Shown here piece by piece: positions 52,040 to 60,718 of a DNA stretch of 64,000 bases (within the stretch, counting starts at the first letter, position 1; the number at the start of each line of letters is the position of its first letter). The position numbers and the translations under genes were made by a program. The stretch lies in NCBI GenBank assembly GCA_963751835.1, contig CAVVWD010000036.1, forward strand, positions 1 through 64,000, in the 5' to 3' direction. The notes under the pieces were generated by a model. The model was not told the DNA's origin, did not search any database, and worked only from the letters and a program-made list of their open reading frames with translations. This DNA comes from JACVRW01 sp963751835 (GTDB taxonomy: Bacteria > Actinomycetota > Thermoleophilia > Solirubrobacterales > Thermoleophilaceae).

Positions 52040-53077
52040 CTATCGACGCGCGGCTTTGACGCCCGGCCAGCTCGCCAGCGGCTCGGTCGAGCGAACGACC
52101 TGCATCCCGGCCGCCCGGTAGCGGCCGAAGGCGGCGTCCGCCTCGTCGGTGTAGTCGACGACGCCGGGCACGACGACCGGCGAGGTGCAGTCCTCGAGCA
52201 CGTAGGTCCGTTCGGCCAGGCGCCGCTCCTGGACGTCGTCGTCCTCGAGCAGGTCGTCGATCGTCCAGGCCAGGCAGTGGCTCTTCGCCTGCCCCGCCAC
52301 GATCACCGCGTCGAAGGTCAGCAGCTTGGCTATCAGCTCCCGGTTCTTGCCGCCGAGGCTGTCACCGTCCGGTCCCTCGGTCACCTCGGGGCCGAGCATC
52401 GAGTAGTGCTCGGTCAGCGGCCGCTCGCCCTTGACCTGGAACTCCGGATTGCTGTGGCGCGCCACTCCGTGGAAGAAGATCGCCTCCTCCACCGCCGACA
52501 CGAGCGCGTGGCCGATGCCGCCGAGCATGGCGTGGTAGGGCCAGATCGTGAGGTTGTACTTGCCTCCGGAGGCGAGCTGCTGTGTGTAGTGCCTGAGATG
52601 GCGGCGCGCGTAGCCGGGGTCGATGCCGAGCGCCCGGGCCACGACCTCGTTGACGGTCCACCTGCCGGCCTCGATGTCCTCGGGCGAGACGAGTGTGTAT
52701 GGGTCGGGGTGGTTGCCATCGTCGTCGACGAGCCAGATCGCGTGGAACACCTGCATCGCGCTGTGGGTGTCGAGGCTCGGCAGGATCTGTGTGATTGTCC
52801 CGAGGTTGCGGTAGATGAACTCGCACAGACGGCGGTTGTCGTCGACCGCTCCGGTTCCCGACCGGCCGGCCACGAACAGCTCGAATTCGGGGATGCAGAA
52901 CGTGTTCTGGACGTCGACCGCGAGCAGGCACACGCGGAAGGCGTCCTCCGTCGCGGCCCCGATGCCGTGCTGCTCCGCCCACGCCGGCGCCTCACGGGCA
53001 CGCTCCTCGTAGGGCACCCGCCAGACCTCGCCGACGCGCGCAGCGTCGAAGTGTCCCGGGACCGGCAGCTCCTCCAT
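52040..53077 (-). CDS. Cysteine hydrolase (isochorismatase/nicotinamidase superfamily), long form
   Basis: A 345-residue protein, much longer than the usual 180-220. The catalytic set can be placed: Asp55 in 'LLAVDVQNTFCIP', a Lys in 'GGKYNLTIWPYHAM' and Cys near 267 in 'VAGQAKSHCLAWTIDDLL'. The extra length is mostly an insertion around 90-230 ('RHYTQQLASGG', 'FHGVARHSNPEFQVKGERP'). It probably hydrolyses an amide such as nicotinamide or a relative. Divergent from, and overlapping the chosen start of, the HMG-CoA reductase gene. Confidence 0.82.
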   Translation of the reverse strand: MEELPVPGHFDAARVGEVWRVPYEERAREAPAWAEQHGIGAATEDAFRVCLLAVDVQNTFCIPEFELFVAGRSGTGAVDDNRRLCEFIYRNLGTITQILPSLDTHSAMQVFHAIWLVDDDGNHPDPYTLVSPEDIEAGRWTVNEVVARALGIDPGYARRHLRHYTQQLASGGKYNLTIWPYHAMLGGIGHALVSAVEEAIFFHGVARHSNPEFQVKGERPLTEHYSMLGPEVTEGPDGDSLGGKNRELIAKLLTFDAVIVAGQAKSHCLAWTIDDLLEDDDVQERRLAERTYVLEDCTSPVVVPGVVDYTDEADAAFGRYRAAGMQVVRSTEPLASWPGVKAARR

Positions 53078-54172
53078 CGCCGGCCCGAGTCTAAGCGCCC
53101 GGTCGCGCTCTGGTTACCCGGGCGACTCGATCCGGCGCTGCTGTCCGGAAACGTCGAGTCGTTCGTGGGCGTGGCGCAGGTCCCGATCGGCCTCGCCGGA
53201 CCGCTGCTCGTCCACGGCGAGCACGCAAACGGCGAGTTCTACGTGCCGCTAGCGACGGCCGAGGGGACGCTCGTGGCGAGCTACAACCGCGGGATGCGCC
53301 TGCTCTACGAGGCCGGCGGCGTGAAGACGACGATCCTCGACGACCGGATGCAGCGGGCACCCGCATTCCTGTTCGAGAGCGCCCGCGAGGCGCGCGACTT
53401 CGCCCGCTGGCTCGACGAGCACTTCGAGGAGATCAGGGGTGCGGCGGAGGCCACCACCCGCTCGGGTCGCCTGCAGGACATCGAGCAGTACCCGGCGAGC
53501 CGGATGCTCTTCACGCGCTTCAACTACACGACCGGTGACGCCGCGGGGCAGAACCTGACCGGCAAGGCGACCCACGCGGCCTGCAAGTGGATAGTCGAGA
53601 ACCATCCGGCCATCGAGCGCTACTTCCTCGAGTCGAATTTCGCGACCGACAAGAAGAGCTCGCAGGTGAACATGCTGCGGACGCGCGGCAAGAAGGTCGT
53701 GGCGGAGGCCGTGGTCCCGAATGAGCTCTTCCAGCGCATCATGCGCTCGGACACGGGGCTCATGTACAGGGCGCGCCAGGTGTCGAATCTCGGCGGCTTC
53801 ATGTCCGGCTTCAACAACAACGGCGCACACTCGGCCAACGGCATCACCGCCCTCTTCATCGCGACCGGCCAGGACGCCGCGAACGTGGCCGAGTCGTCGG
53901 CCGCCTTCGTCTACTCGGAGCTGCGCGACAACGGCGACTACTACTACTCGGTCACGATCCCGTCGCTGATCGTGGCCACCTTCGGCGGCGGCACGGGCCT
54001 GCCGACCCAGCGCGAGTGCCTCGAGCTGCTCGGCTGCCACGGCAAGGGCAAGGTGCGCAAGTTCGCGGAGATCGTGGCCGCGACGGTGCTGTGCGGCGAG
54101 CTGTCCTTGGGCTCCGCCATAGTGGCCGAGGAATGGGTCGAGGCGCACGACATCTTCGGCCGCAATCGATAA
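53051..54172 (+). CDS. Hydroxymethylglutaryl-CoA reductase
   Basis: NADPH-type HMG-CoA reductase making mevalonate. Clear core: 'SGNVESFVGVAQVPIGLAGP' start region, catalytic Glu in 'LATAEGTLVASYNRG', Lys in 'ATDKKSSQVNML', Asp in 'IATGQDAANVAESSA', the 'TFGGGTGLPTQ' glycine loop and catalytic His in 'AEEWVEAHDIFG'. The start is a problem: the only GTG giving a full N-terminus is 53051, inside the divergent cysteine hydrolase gene (27-bp overlap), and no good ribosome site precedes it. The next GTG (53165) would cut into the fold. About 373 residues, short at the N-terminus for the family. It implies a mevalonate route somewhere in the genome. Confidence 0.85.
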   Translation: MSRDRQLLHRRPESKRPVALWLPGRLDPALLSGNVESFVGVAQVPIGLAGPLLVHGEHANGEFYVPLATAEGTLVASYNRGMRLLYEAGGVKTTILDDRMQRAPAFLFESAREARDFARWLDEHFEEIRGAAEATTRSGRLQDIEQYPASRMLFTRFNYTTGDAAGQNLTGKATHAACKWIVENHPAIERYFLESNFATDKKSSQVNMLRTRGKKVVAEAVVPNELFQRIMRSDTGLMYRARQVSNLGGFMSGFNNNGAHSANGITALFIATGQDAANVAESSAAFVYSELRDNGDYYYSVTIPSLIVATFGGGTGLPTQRECLELLGCHGKGKVRKFAEIVAATVLCGELSLGSAIVAEEWVEAHDIFGRNR

Positions 54173-55407
54173 GCGAGCAGGTCCCGGAGACTTCGGCGCC
54201 CGCAGGCGACGAGCTCGGCGCCCTGGCTCGTCTCGCCTTCGCCGGGCTGGCCGGCGCCGCCGGCGGAATCGGCTCGATCCACGCCGGCATCGCGGGACGG
54301 GTGTTCTCCGCGGTCGGCTCGGGTGGACGTGTCGTCGAACGCAGCCACGACGCGATCAGCGCGGCGGCCTACGGGGCCGTACGCGGGACGTTCCTCGCCG
54401 GCGGGCGCGCCGCCGCGGCCGCGCTGCAGGCCCACCGCGGCGGCAGCCCGCTCTCGGCCACGCCGCGCGGCGGGATGGTGCTCGGGGCGCTCAACGGCCT
54501 GATCGGCGACGAGCTCGAGCGCCAGGCCAGCCCGCTGCAGCAGCCGATGGCAGTGCGCGCCGCTGGACGGGTCGTTCCGCCCGAGCGCGATGCGCTCGCC
54601 GCCGCCTTCCCGGCCGCGACCGGGCGGCTCGTCGTGCTCCTGCACGGGCTGATGGAGACCGAGCATGCGTGGGAGCTCGGTGCTCACCGCGAGGGCCGCA
54701 CGTACGGCTCGCGCCTGGCGGCGGACCTCGGGCTCACGCCGGTCTACGTGCGCTACAACAGCGGCCGCCATATCTCCGAGAACGGCCGCTCGCTCGCGGA
54801 GCTGCTCGAGGCGGTTACGGGCGCCTGGCCCGTCGAGGTCGAGGAGATCGCGCTGATCGGCCACTCGATGGGAGGACTCGTTGAGCGCAGCGCCGGCCAC
54901 CAGGCCGCCGAGCAGGGGATGGCGTGGGTGCGCCAGGTGCGCCGGATCGTTTCGCTCGGCACGCCGCACATGGGGGCGCCGCTGGCGCAGGCCGTGCACT
55001 ACGCCGGGGCGGCGCTCTCGGCACTGCCGGAGACGCGCCCGTTCGGTGCGTTCCTCCGTCGCCGCAGCGGCGGGATTCGCGACCTCCGCCAGGGCTCGCT
55101 CGTCGACGAGGACTGGCGCGACCGCGATCCCGACGCGCTGAAGGCGGTGTGCTGCCGCGAGGTCCCACTGCTCGACGGCGTCACGCACTGCTTCATCTCG
55201 GCAACGATCACCCGCTCGGAGCGCCACCCCTTGGGGCGGCTGCTGGGCGACGCGCTCGTGCTCAGTCCGAGCGCGTCGGGCCGCAGCAGCTCGCGCCGAA
55301 TCGCCTTTCAGGAGGGCAGGCACGTCGGTCAGGCCCACCACCTCGCGCTGCTTAACCACCCGGCGGTGTACGAGCAGCTGCACGAGTGGCTCTCGACGTC
55401 TTCCTGA
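54133..55407 (+). CDS. Lipase/esterase-like alpha/beta hydrolase
   Basis: A 424-residue protein from ATG 54133 (40-bp overlap with the preceding gene; start uncertain). The first 160 residues are Ala/Gly-rich with weak hydrophobic helices and no known domain. The C-terminal hydrolase has 'VVLLHGLMETEHAWELG', nucleophile elbow 'IGHSMGG', 'RRIVSLGTPHMGAPLAQAVH' and a histidine in 'HHLALLNHPAVYEQL', like PGAP1/lipase-class hydrolases. It probably cleaves an ester or lipid. Stop overlaps the GNAT start (TGATG). Confidence 0.78.
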   Translation: MGRGARHLRPQSISEQVPETSAPAGDELGALARLAFAGLAGAAGGIGSIHAGIAGRVFSAVGSGGRVVERSHDAISAAAYGAVRGTFLAGGRAAAAALQAHRGGSPLSATPRGGMVLGALNGLIGDELERQASPLQQPMAVRAAGRVVPPERDALAAAFPAATGRLVVLLHGLMETEHAWELGAHREGRTYGSRLAADLGLTPVYVRYNSGRHISENGRSLAELLEAVTGAWPVEVEEIALIGHSMGGLVERSAGHQAAEQGMAWVRQVRRIVSLGTPHMGAPLAQAVHYAGAALSALPETRPFGAFLRRRSGGIRDLRQGSLVDEDWRDRDPDALKAVCCREVPLLDGVTHCFISATITRSERHPLGRLLGDALVLSPSASGRSSSRRIAFQEGRHVGQAHHLALLNHPAVYEQLHEWLSTSS

Positions 55408-55913
55408 TGCCGGTGCCGGCGATCAGCGCGGAGCGCCCCGAGGACCACGCCGCCATCCGTCGCGTTCATGAGCTCGCTTTCGGGCAGGCCGACGAGGCCG
55501 ATCTCGTCGAGGCGCTCCGGGCGGCCGGCGACCACGTGCCCCGGCTTTGCCTCGTCGCGGTCGGCGGCGACGACGTGGTCGGCCACATCTTCTTCAGCGA
55601 GGCGCGGCTCGACACGGGCGTGCCGGTGCTGGCGCTGGCGCCGATGGGCGTGCTTCCGGAGCGGCAGCGCCAGGGCGTCGGTTCCGTCCTCATACGCGAG
55701 GGGCTTCGCCGCGCCGCCGCGACCGATTTCCCGCTCGTCGTCGTGGTCGGGCACGCGGACTACTACCCGCGCTTCGGCTTTGAGCGGGGGGAGAACCACG
55801 GCGTCGTATGCCCGTTTCCGGTGCCGGCCGAGGCGTGGATGGTCCACCTGCTGCCCGCGTACCGGCCCCAGGCTCGCGGCACGGTCGAGTACCCCGAGGC
55901 GTTCGGCTTGTGA
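55407..55913 (+). CDS. GNAT-family N-acetyltransferase (YhbS-like)
   Basis: A 168-residue acetyltransferase from ATG 55407. Motif A, the acetyl-CoA pyrophosphate loop, is 'VLPERQRQGVGSVLIREGLR' (R/QxxGxG/A form). 'VVVVGHADYYPRFGFERGEN' is the COG3153/YhbS signature. Substrate unknown. Translationally coupled to the lipase-like gene. Confidence 0.88.
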   Translation: MPVPAISAERPEDHAAIRRVHELAFGQADEADLVEALRAAGDHVPRLCLVAVGGDDVVGHIFFSEARLDTGVPVLALAPMGVLPERQRQGVGSVLIREGLRRAAATDFPLVVVVGHADYYPRFGFERGENHGVVCPFPVPAEAWMVHLLPAYRPQARGTVEYPEAFGL

Positions 55914-55992
55914 CCGACGTCTCAGTCCGTCTGTGCCGCGTGTCTCACTGAGCGTGTCGGGCAGCGGATAGAACACATTCGTTCGCTCATAC

Positions 55993-56055
55993 GGTCCCGC
56001 CGCCGGCGAACTCGCAGCCCAGGACTCGCAAGCCATCGGGCTCGGCGGCGGGACC
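55993..56055 (+). promoter_or_regulatory. Hairpin leader before the repeat-protein gene
   Basis: A perfect 12-bp inverted repeat, GGTCCCGCCGCC (55993-56004) and GGCGGCGGGACC (56044-56055), encloses 39 bases. It ends 5 bases before the ribosome binding site GAGGAGG and 20 bases before the ATG. That position suggests control of translation start, or an mRNA-stabilising 5' end. No known riboswitch was recognised. Confidence 0.5.
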
Positions 56056-56075
56056 ACTTAGAGGAGGTTTGCTCC

Positions 56076-56615
56076 ATGCAATACGCAGAGCATCTGCCCA
56101 ACCCCAGGAGGATGGTCGCCCCAGCCGTAGCGCTTGTGATCGGCGCGGCTGCCGCGACGGGAGCCTACGCGCTGCTCGACAGCGAGCAGGTCGAGCTCCC
56201 CGCACCGAAGGTGACCGTGGTGGAGACGCCCGCGCAGCCGAGCCAGGGCGTGGCCGCGAAGAACGAGGCCGCCACAGCGGCGGCGATCGGCACCGGCGCC
56301 GCGAGCTCGTCGTTCGGCAAGGACGAGGCGGCCAGCGCGACGGCGATCGGCCGCGGAGCCGCGATCTCCGGCTCCTCGGGCGCCGAGACCAAGGACGAAG
56401 CCGCCACCGCGACGGCGATCGGCCGCGGAGCCGAGATCTCCGGCTCCTCGGGCGCCGAGACCAAGGACGAAGCCGCCACCGCGGCGGCGATCAGCAATGG
56501 GGTCGAGCTCCGAGGCTCCAAGGCCAGCGCCGCGGGCTCGTCTACCTCGCTGAGCGAGGAGGCTGAGACCGCCCGCCGGACGGATCCCCACGGACCCGCA
56601 TCGGCCCTTCCGTAA
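56076..56615 (+). CDS. Membrane-anchored repeat protein (YadA-head-like AxAxGxGA repeats)
   Basis: A 179-residue protein with a very good ribosome site (GAGGAGG). One N-terminal membrane helix (about 14-34, 'APAVALVIGAAAATGAYALL'), a Pro/Val linker, then about four 24-residue repeats of the form 'DEAATATAIGRGAEISGSSG' plus AETK, two of them nearly identical, and a charged tail. The ATAIGxGA pattern resembles the left-handed beta-roll of trimeric autotransporter heads, but there is no membrane anchor domain of that class and the likely host is monoderm. Probably a secreted or surface beta-solenoid; function unknown. Confidence 0.7.
   Translation: MQYAEHLPNPRRMVAPAVALVIGAAAATGAYALLDSEQVELPAPKVTVVETPAQPSQGVAAKNEAATAAAIGTGAASSSFGKDEAASATAIGRGAAISGSSGAETKDEAATATAIGRGAEISGSSGAETKDEAATAAAISNGVELRGSKASAAGSSTSLSEEAETARRTDPHGPASALP
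56322..56465 (+). repeat. 72-bp tandem repeat inside the repeat protein
   Basis: Two in-frame 72-bp units (56322-56393, 56394-56465), nearly identical at DNA level, with a third partial match running to about 56495. Encodes the 24-residue units described above. Such perfect arrays can change copy number by slippage. Confidence 0.88.
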
Positions 56616-56631
56616 GAAGTTTCGTCTTGCC

Positions 56632-56666
56632 ACCGGGGACGGCCTCGAGCCGTCCCCGGTTTCTCT
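56632..56666 (+). terminator. Strong rho-independent terminator
   Basis: 12-bp perfect stem ACCGGGGACGGC/GCCGTCCCCGGT (56632-56643 and 56649-56660), loop CTCGA, followed by TTCTCT. It ends the repeat-protein transcript, and on the other strand could also serve the convergent gene at 56682. Confidence 0.85.
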
Positions 56667-56681
56667 CGCCCGGCGATCCGC

Positions 56682-57461
56682 TCAGGGGGCCCGGTGGAAG
56701 ACCGCCTCCACGTTGTTGCCGTCCGGATCCAGCACGTACGCGCCGTAGTAGCTCGGGTGATAGATCTCGCGCTTGCCCGGGGCCCCGTTGTCCTGGCCGC
56801 CCGCAGCCAGCGCCGCGGCGTGAAAGGCGTCAACCACCTCGGTGCTGGGCGCCTCGAAGGCGACGTGCACTCCCGACACTGCCGGGCCGCCGCGGCCCGA
56901 GATCCAGAAGAACGGCTTCTGGTCCACAGGCAGTCCGAACCCCCCGGCGCCCGGAGCCGGCTCCATCAGCAGCTCCAGCCCGAGCGGCTTGAGGGCGTCG
57001 GTGTAGAACGCCTTGCTGCGCTCGTAGTCCGACACTTCGAATCCCATGTGATCGAGCATGGTTCTCCTCGCTGAGGCAAGGGCCTCGTTGGGATCCAGGT
57101 AGGTCTGGATCCGAACGGACTTGCCGTTCTTGAACTCTGCCACCCAGCCGAAGGGTGACTCGGTAGGGACACCGCTGGTCCTGCCAGAGATGCGGAGACG
57201 ACCGGTTGCGACCACGCGCTCGCCGGCCGCGCGGATATCGGAGAAGTCGAGTTGGCGCTCCGCGAGTACTTCGTCAAGGTCTCGGAGCATCTTGCGGATG
57301 CCGTCGTGTCCGCGATACACGGTCGTATCTCCGCCGAGCAGGACCGGAAGCACCGGCCGCCACTCGATCTCGGCGTCGAGCTCGTCCAAGAGAGCTTCGA
57401 CATCGCCGCGGTTGTATGCCTCGATTCCGCGCTTGAACCCCTCGACGTTCTCTTGCGACAT
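56682..57461 (-). CDS. SnoaL-like / glyoxalase (VOC) fusion
   Basis: A 259-residue in-frame fusion. Residues 1-130 are an NTF2/SnoaL domain ('ENVEGFKRGIEAYNRGDVEA', 'YRGHDGIRKMLRDLDEVLAE'), and 135-259 are a VOC domain ('MLDHMGFEVSDYERSKAFYT', 'VHVAFEAPSTEVVDAFHAAA', 'GAYVLDPDGNNVEAVFHR'). The VOC half begins at an internal ATG (57059) preceded by its own ribosome site GAGGAG, as if two genes had lost the stop between them. Both the fusion and a separate VOC protein may be made. Metal site of the VOC part seems incomplete (His and Glu at ends only). Confidence 0.82.
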   Translation of the reverse strand: MSQENVEGFKRGIEAYNRGDVEALLDELDAEIEWRPVLPVLLGGDTTVYRGHDGIRKMLRDLDEVLAERQLDFSDIRAAGERVVATGRLRISGRTSGVPTESPFGWVAEFKNGKSVRIQTYLDPNEALASARRTMLDHMGFEVSDYERSKAFYTDALKPLGLELLMEPAPGAGGFGLPVDQKPFFWISGRGGPAVSGVHVAFEAPSTEVVDAFHAAALAAGGQDNGAPGKREIYHPSYYGAYVLDPDGNNVEAVFHRAP

Positions 57462-57491
57462 CCGCGCTCAAGTATTTCGCTCGAGAGCAGG

Positions 57492-58553
57492 TCAGCTGCC
57501 CGCCCGTGTGCGTGCGGTGGCGATGAGGTCGCTGAGGACCCCTTGGCCCGCGAGCTCCAGCCCGGCACCGGCGCCGATGATGGTCACCTCCCCGACCGGC
57601 TCGGCACGGCATACCACGACATTGGCGGTGCCTTCGACAGCCGCCAGCGGATCGGTGCCTGGGAGCAGCATCGGCTCCACCCCGGCTTTGACCTCTCCGG
57701 CTCCGTCGGGCTCGGCGAACTCGAGCGTGGCCACGTGCCGGATGTGTCCGCCCGCGGCGAGGGCATTGTCGATCTCTGCCCGGGTGACAGCGGTAATTCC
57801 GCGCCGTATGACCTGCTCTGGGCGGAGCTGCCTGCCGAACACGAGACCGGCGAGGATCATCGTCTTGGCCATCGCATCGGAACCGTCGACGTCCGCTTCG
57901 ACACCACGCTCGGCGAGGCCGGCGGCCTCTGCCGTCGCCAGCGCATCCTCGTAGGACCGGCCCTTCCCCATCGCGGAGAGAATGAAATTGCTGGTGGCGT
58001 TGAGAATCCCCCGCAGCGCGATCGGCCGCGTTCCCGCCAGGCCTTCCGTCAGTGGGCCGAGTACCGGGGTTCCCGACATGACGGTCGACTCGGCGCGAAA
58101 CGCGACACCGCCGGCGCCGGCGAGTCCGGCCAGCTCCACGCCGTGCAGCGCGACGGGCCACTTGTTGGAGGTGACCACGGCTATCCCTCGACTGAGGGCC
58201 TCCCGCATATGGGCAAAGCCCGGCTCGCCGTCGGCGGGGCTGCCCGTCACTTCCACGAGAACATCCGCTTCGCTCGCCCGAAGGCCGTCGATCGCGGTAG
58301 GCCAGTGGCGGACGCCGGGTTCGTCGGCGATCGACCTCCCCTCGGCCATCAGCTCGAGGACCGCGGAGCTGTCGAGTCCATCGTTGTCGTAGATGAATCC
58401 GTCGCGCGCATTCGCAACCCCCACGACTGTGAAGCCGACCCCGTAGCGCCGAGCAAGCCGCTCGGCGTCGACGTCGAGAGCCCGAAGCAGCCACTGCCCC
58501 ACCGTGCCGAGGCCGACGACCCAGATCCGCAACTCTGTTCTGTACGTGCTCAC
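57492..58553 (-). CDS. hom: Homoserine dehydrogenase
   Basis: A 353-residue NAD(P)-dependent enzyme reducing aspartate semialdehyde to homoserine (Thr/Met pathway). Rossmann loop 'WVVGLGTVGQWLLRAL', catalytic lysine in 'AVVTSNKWPVALHGVEL', then 'NATSNFILSAMGKGRSYEDA', 'LATAEAAGLAERGVEADVDG' and 'DAMAKTMILAGLVFG', all homoserine dehydrogenase signatures. It lacks the C-terminal ACT domain of longer forms, so feedback control by threonine through ACT is not expected. It may be a second copy with a specialised role, since thrB/thrC are not adjacent. Confidence 0.85.
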   Translation of the reverse strand: MSTYRTELRIWVVGLGTVGQWLLRALDVDAERLARRYGVGFTVVGVANARDGFIYDNDGLDSSAVLELMAEGRSIADEPGVRHWPTAIDGLRASEADVLVEVTGSPADGEPGFAHMREALSRGIAVVTSNKWPVALHGVELAGLAGAGGVAFRAESTVMSGTPVLGPLTEGLAGTRPIALRGILNATSNFILSAMGKGRSYEDALATAEAAGLAERGVEADVDGSDAMAKTMILAGLVFGRQLRPEQVIRRGITAVTRAEIDNALAAGGHIRHVATLEFAEPDGAGEVKAGVEPMLLPGTDPLAAVEGTANVVVCRAEPVGEVTIIGAGAGLELAGQGVLSDLIATARTRAGS

Positions 58554-58626
58554 AAGTGTCGCCGGGGCGATGAGTTCGTGTGGGTCCGCCGGTCCTTAGC
58601 ACCAGACCCTCGATGAGGAGAACTAG

Positions 58627-60021
58627 ATGACAACCGTGACAGGTGGCCTCACGAAGTCCCTGGCCGACCGGCTCGTGGGCCGGCTGCTTGGCCCGGGTGA
58701 CGGGGACTACGACGACACGCGCAGCGTCTGGAACGCCATGGTGGACAGGCGCCCCCAGCTGATCGCGCAATGCGCGACCCGCGACGATGTGGCAGCGGCG
58801 GTGCGGTTCGCCCGCGAGCACGACCTCGAGATCGGCGTGCGCTGCGGCGGGCACGGCGTGCTCGGGCTCGCCGTCCCGGAGGGTGGCCTGATGATCGACC
58901 TGACGCCGATGGGCGCCGTGACCGTAGACGCCGAACGGCGACGCGCGTGGGTCCAGGGCGGCGCCCTGCTCGGCGCGCTCGACCAGGCCACGCAGCCACA
59001 CGGCCTCGCCACGACCGCCGGAAACGTGTCGCATACAGGCGTCGCCGGACTGACCCTCGGCGGCGGAATGGGGTGGCTCGCGCGCCAGTACGGCCTTTCG
59101 TGCGACAACGTCGCGAGCTTCGAGATGGTCACGGCCGACGGGACGCTCGTGCGAGCGAGCGAGGCCGAGAACCCCGACCTGTTCTGGGGCCTCCGCGGCG
59201 GCGGTGGGAACTTCGGGATCGTCACCGAGTTCGAGTTCCGGTTGCACCCCGCCGGTACCCGCACTCTCCTCGCCGATTTCTTCTTCCACATCGAGGACGC
59301 GCTGCCCGTACTTCGCGGCTGGCGCGAGCTCAATGCCACGGCGCCCCGCCAGGCCACCTTCTGCGCAGGTGTCGGCGAGTCGGACGCGTCGTTCCTGCCG
59401 CCCGACCTACGCGGCCGGCCGCTCGCGAGCGTGGGCTTCGTCTGGATGGGCGATCCCGACGAGGGACGGCGGTTGGTTCCCTCCCTCCAATCGCTCGGGC
59501 GCCCGGTAGCGGAGCGAATCGAGGAGCTCTCCTACCTGCAGCTGCAGACGATCGACGACAGTGTCGAGGGCTACTCGCTTCGCAGGTACTGGAAGGGCCA
59601 CTACTTCTCCGCCTTCGGGGACGAGGCGATCGAGGCGTACCTCCTGCGCGGCACCCAGGACGGCCGCGGCGAGCACCTGCCGAACGTGTCGCTCCAGGCC
59701 TACGGCGGGGCGATCTCCGACCGGTCGAACGCCGACACCGCATTCAGCCAGCGCGACGCGCTGTTCGAGTTCGTCGCCTCCTCCGCCTGGTCGGACCCAG
59801 CGGAGGACGAAGCTCGAATCGCCGCCGCCCGCCGGACCGCCGCTGCGCTCGAGCCGTTCGCGAGCGGCGCCTACGTCAACACGCTCAGCGATGAGGGAGC
59901 GCGGGGCGTCTCGCGCGCTTACTCACCCGAGAAGCTCGCGCGGCTGACGGCGCTGAAGGACGCCTACGACCCGGCAAACGTCTTCCACCTGAACCAGAAC
60001 ATCAGGCCGAGCAGCGCCTAG
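58627..60021 (+). CDS. FAD-binding BBE-type oxidoreductase
   Basis: A 464-residue berberine-bridge-enzyme-like flavoprotein. The ATG follows GAGGAG. The PCMH domain carries 'VRCGGHGVLG' (His76, site of 8-alpha FAD attachment), 'LTLGGGMGWLARQYGLSCDN' and 'LFWGLRGGGGNFGIVTEFEF', and the C-terminal BBE motif is 'AYDPANVFHLNQNI'. The second covalent Cys position reads 'GNVSHTGVAG', so single rather than double FAD linkage is expected. It oxidises an alcohol, sugar or ring compound with O2; substrate unknown. Confidence 0.87.
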   Translation: MTTVTGGLTKSLADRLVGRLLGPGDGDYDDTRSVWNAMVDRRPQLIAQCATRDDVAAAVRFAREHDLEIGVRCGGHGVLGLAVPEGGLMIDLTPMGAVTVDAERRRAWVQGGALLGALDQATQPHGLATTAGNVSHTGVAGLTLGGGMGWLARQYGLSCDNVASFEMVTADGTLVRASEAENPDLFWGLRGGGGNFGIVTEFEFRLHPAGTRTLLADFFFHIEDALPVLRGWRELNATAPRQATFCAGVGESDASFLPPDLRGRPLASVGFVWMGDPDEGRRLVPSLQSLGRPVAERIEELSYLQLQTIDDSVEGYSLRRYWKGHYFSAFGDEAIEAYLLRGTQDGRGEHLPNVSLQAYGGAISDRSNADTAFSQRDALFEFVASSAWSDPAEDEARIAAARRTAAALEPFASGAYVNTLSDEGARGVSRAYSPEKLARLTALKDAYDPANVFHLNQNIRPSSA

Positions 60022-60031
60022 GCAACGCCGC

Positions 60032-60718
60032 TCACCCGGGGGCGATGCGGAGGTGGAACTCGAATTTGCCTTTACCGCCCTCGAAGTCGAAGCCGTTCCT
60101 GAGGCCGCCCTCGACGAGCCTGTCCATCACACTCCCGAGCCTCTCGGCGAGAAGGTCGGCCTGCTCCCCCGTCAGCACATCTTTCTCGACGGCTTGGTCG
60201 GCGTCCTCGCGGATCTCCTCGCGGAGCGCCTTCTTGAGGCCTTCGACGGACCTGCCCTCGTCCTTCGAAAGGTCGGCGAGCGACTTGCCGTCGCGCAGGG
60301 CCCGGCGGATATCGGTCTCGTCAACGCCCAGGTAGTCGGCGGCGGTGTCGAGCGGGTCGCTGCCGGCAAGGGGGCCGGGCCCCAGCACGCCGGGCGGACC
60401 GACCGCGCCGAGCTCGTGGGCCGGGCCGGCGAAGCCCGGCAGGATGCCCGGCACGTCGCCCGAGCGGACGCGCTCCTTGAGCGCTTCGCCCTCCTCCTTG
60501 GTGACGTCTCCGGCGGCGACGGCCGCGTCGATGCGCGCGATCGTCGCGTCCTCGATCGCGCCCTCCAGCCTGTGCTGGCTGATGCCCAGGCGCTTCGCGA
60601 CGTCCCCCATGAAGTCAGCCTGGGGATTGCTCGATCCGGACGCCGCGAGCGCCGCGCCGCCGCCCACCACGACCGCGAGCCCCGCAGCCGCGGTGGCGAT
60701 CCATCGTGTGCGGTTCAC
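60032..60718 (-). CDS. Secreted helical protein of unknown function
   Basis: A 228-residue protein with a signal peptide (1-26, 'AAAGLAVVVGGGAALAAS'). The mature part holds two related helical units: 'FMGDVAKRLGISQHRLEGAI' with 'AAVAAGDVTKEEGEALKERV', and 'AADYLGVDETDIRRALRDGK' with 'VLTGEQADLLAERLGSVMDR'. This arrangement is common in exported actinobacterial proteins of unknown role. Good ribosome site GAGGAGAAGG upstream of ATG 60718. Confidence 0.8.
   Translation of the reverse strand: MNRTRWIATAAAGLAVVVGGGAALAASGSSNPQADFMGDVAKRLGISQHRLEGAIEDATIARIDAAVAAGDVTKEEGEALKERVRSGDVPGILPGFAGPAHELGAVGPPGVLGPGPLAGSDPLDTAADYLGVDETDIRRALRDGKSLADLSKDEGRSVEGLKKALREEIREDADQAVEKDVLTGEQADLLAERLGSVMDRLVEGGLRNGFDFEGGKGKFEFHLRIAPG

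Noticed and set aside
56322..56495. Regular repeats as a possible CRISPR array
   Set aside because: Units are contiguous, in frame and encode a 24-residue protein repeat; there are no unique spacers.
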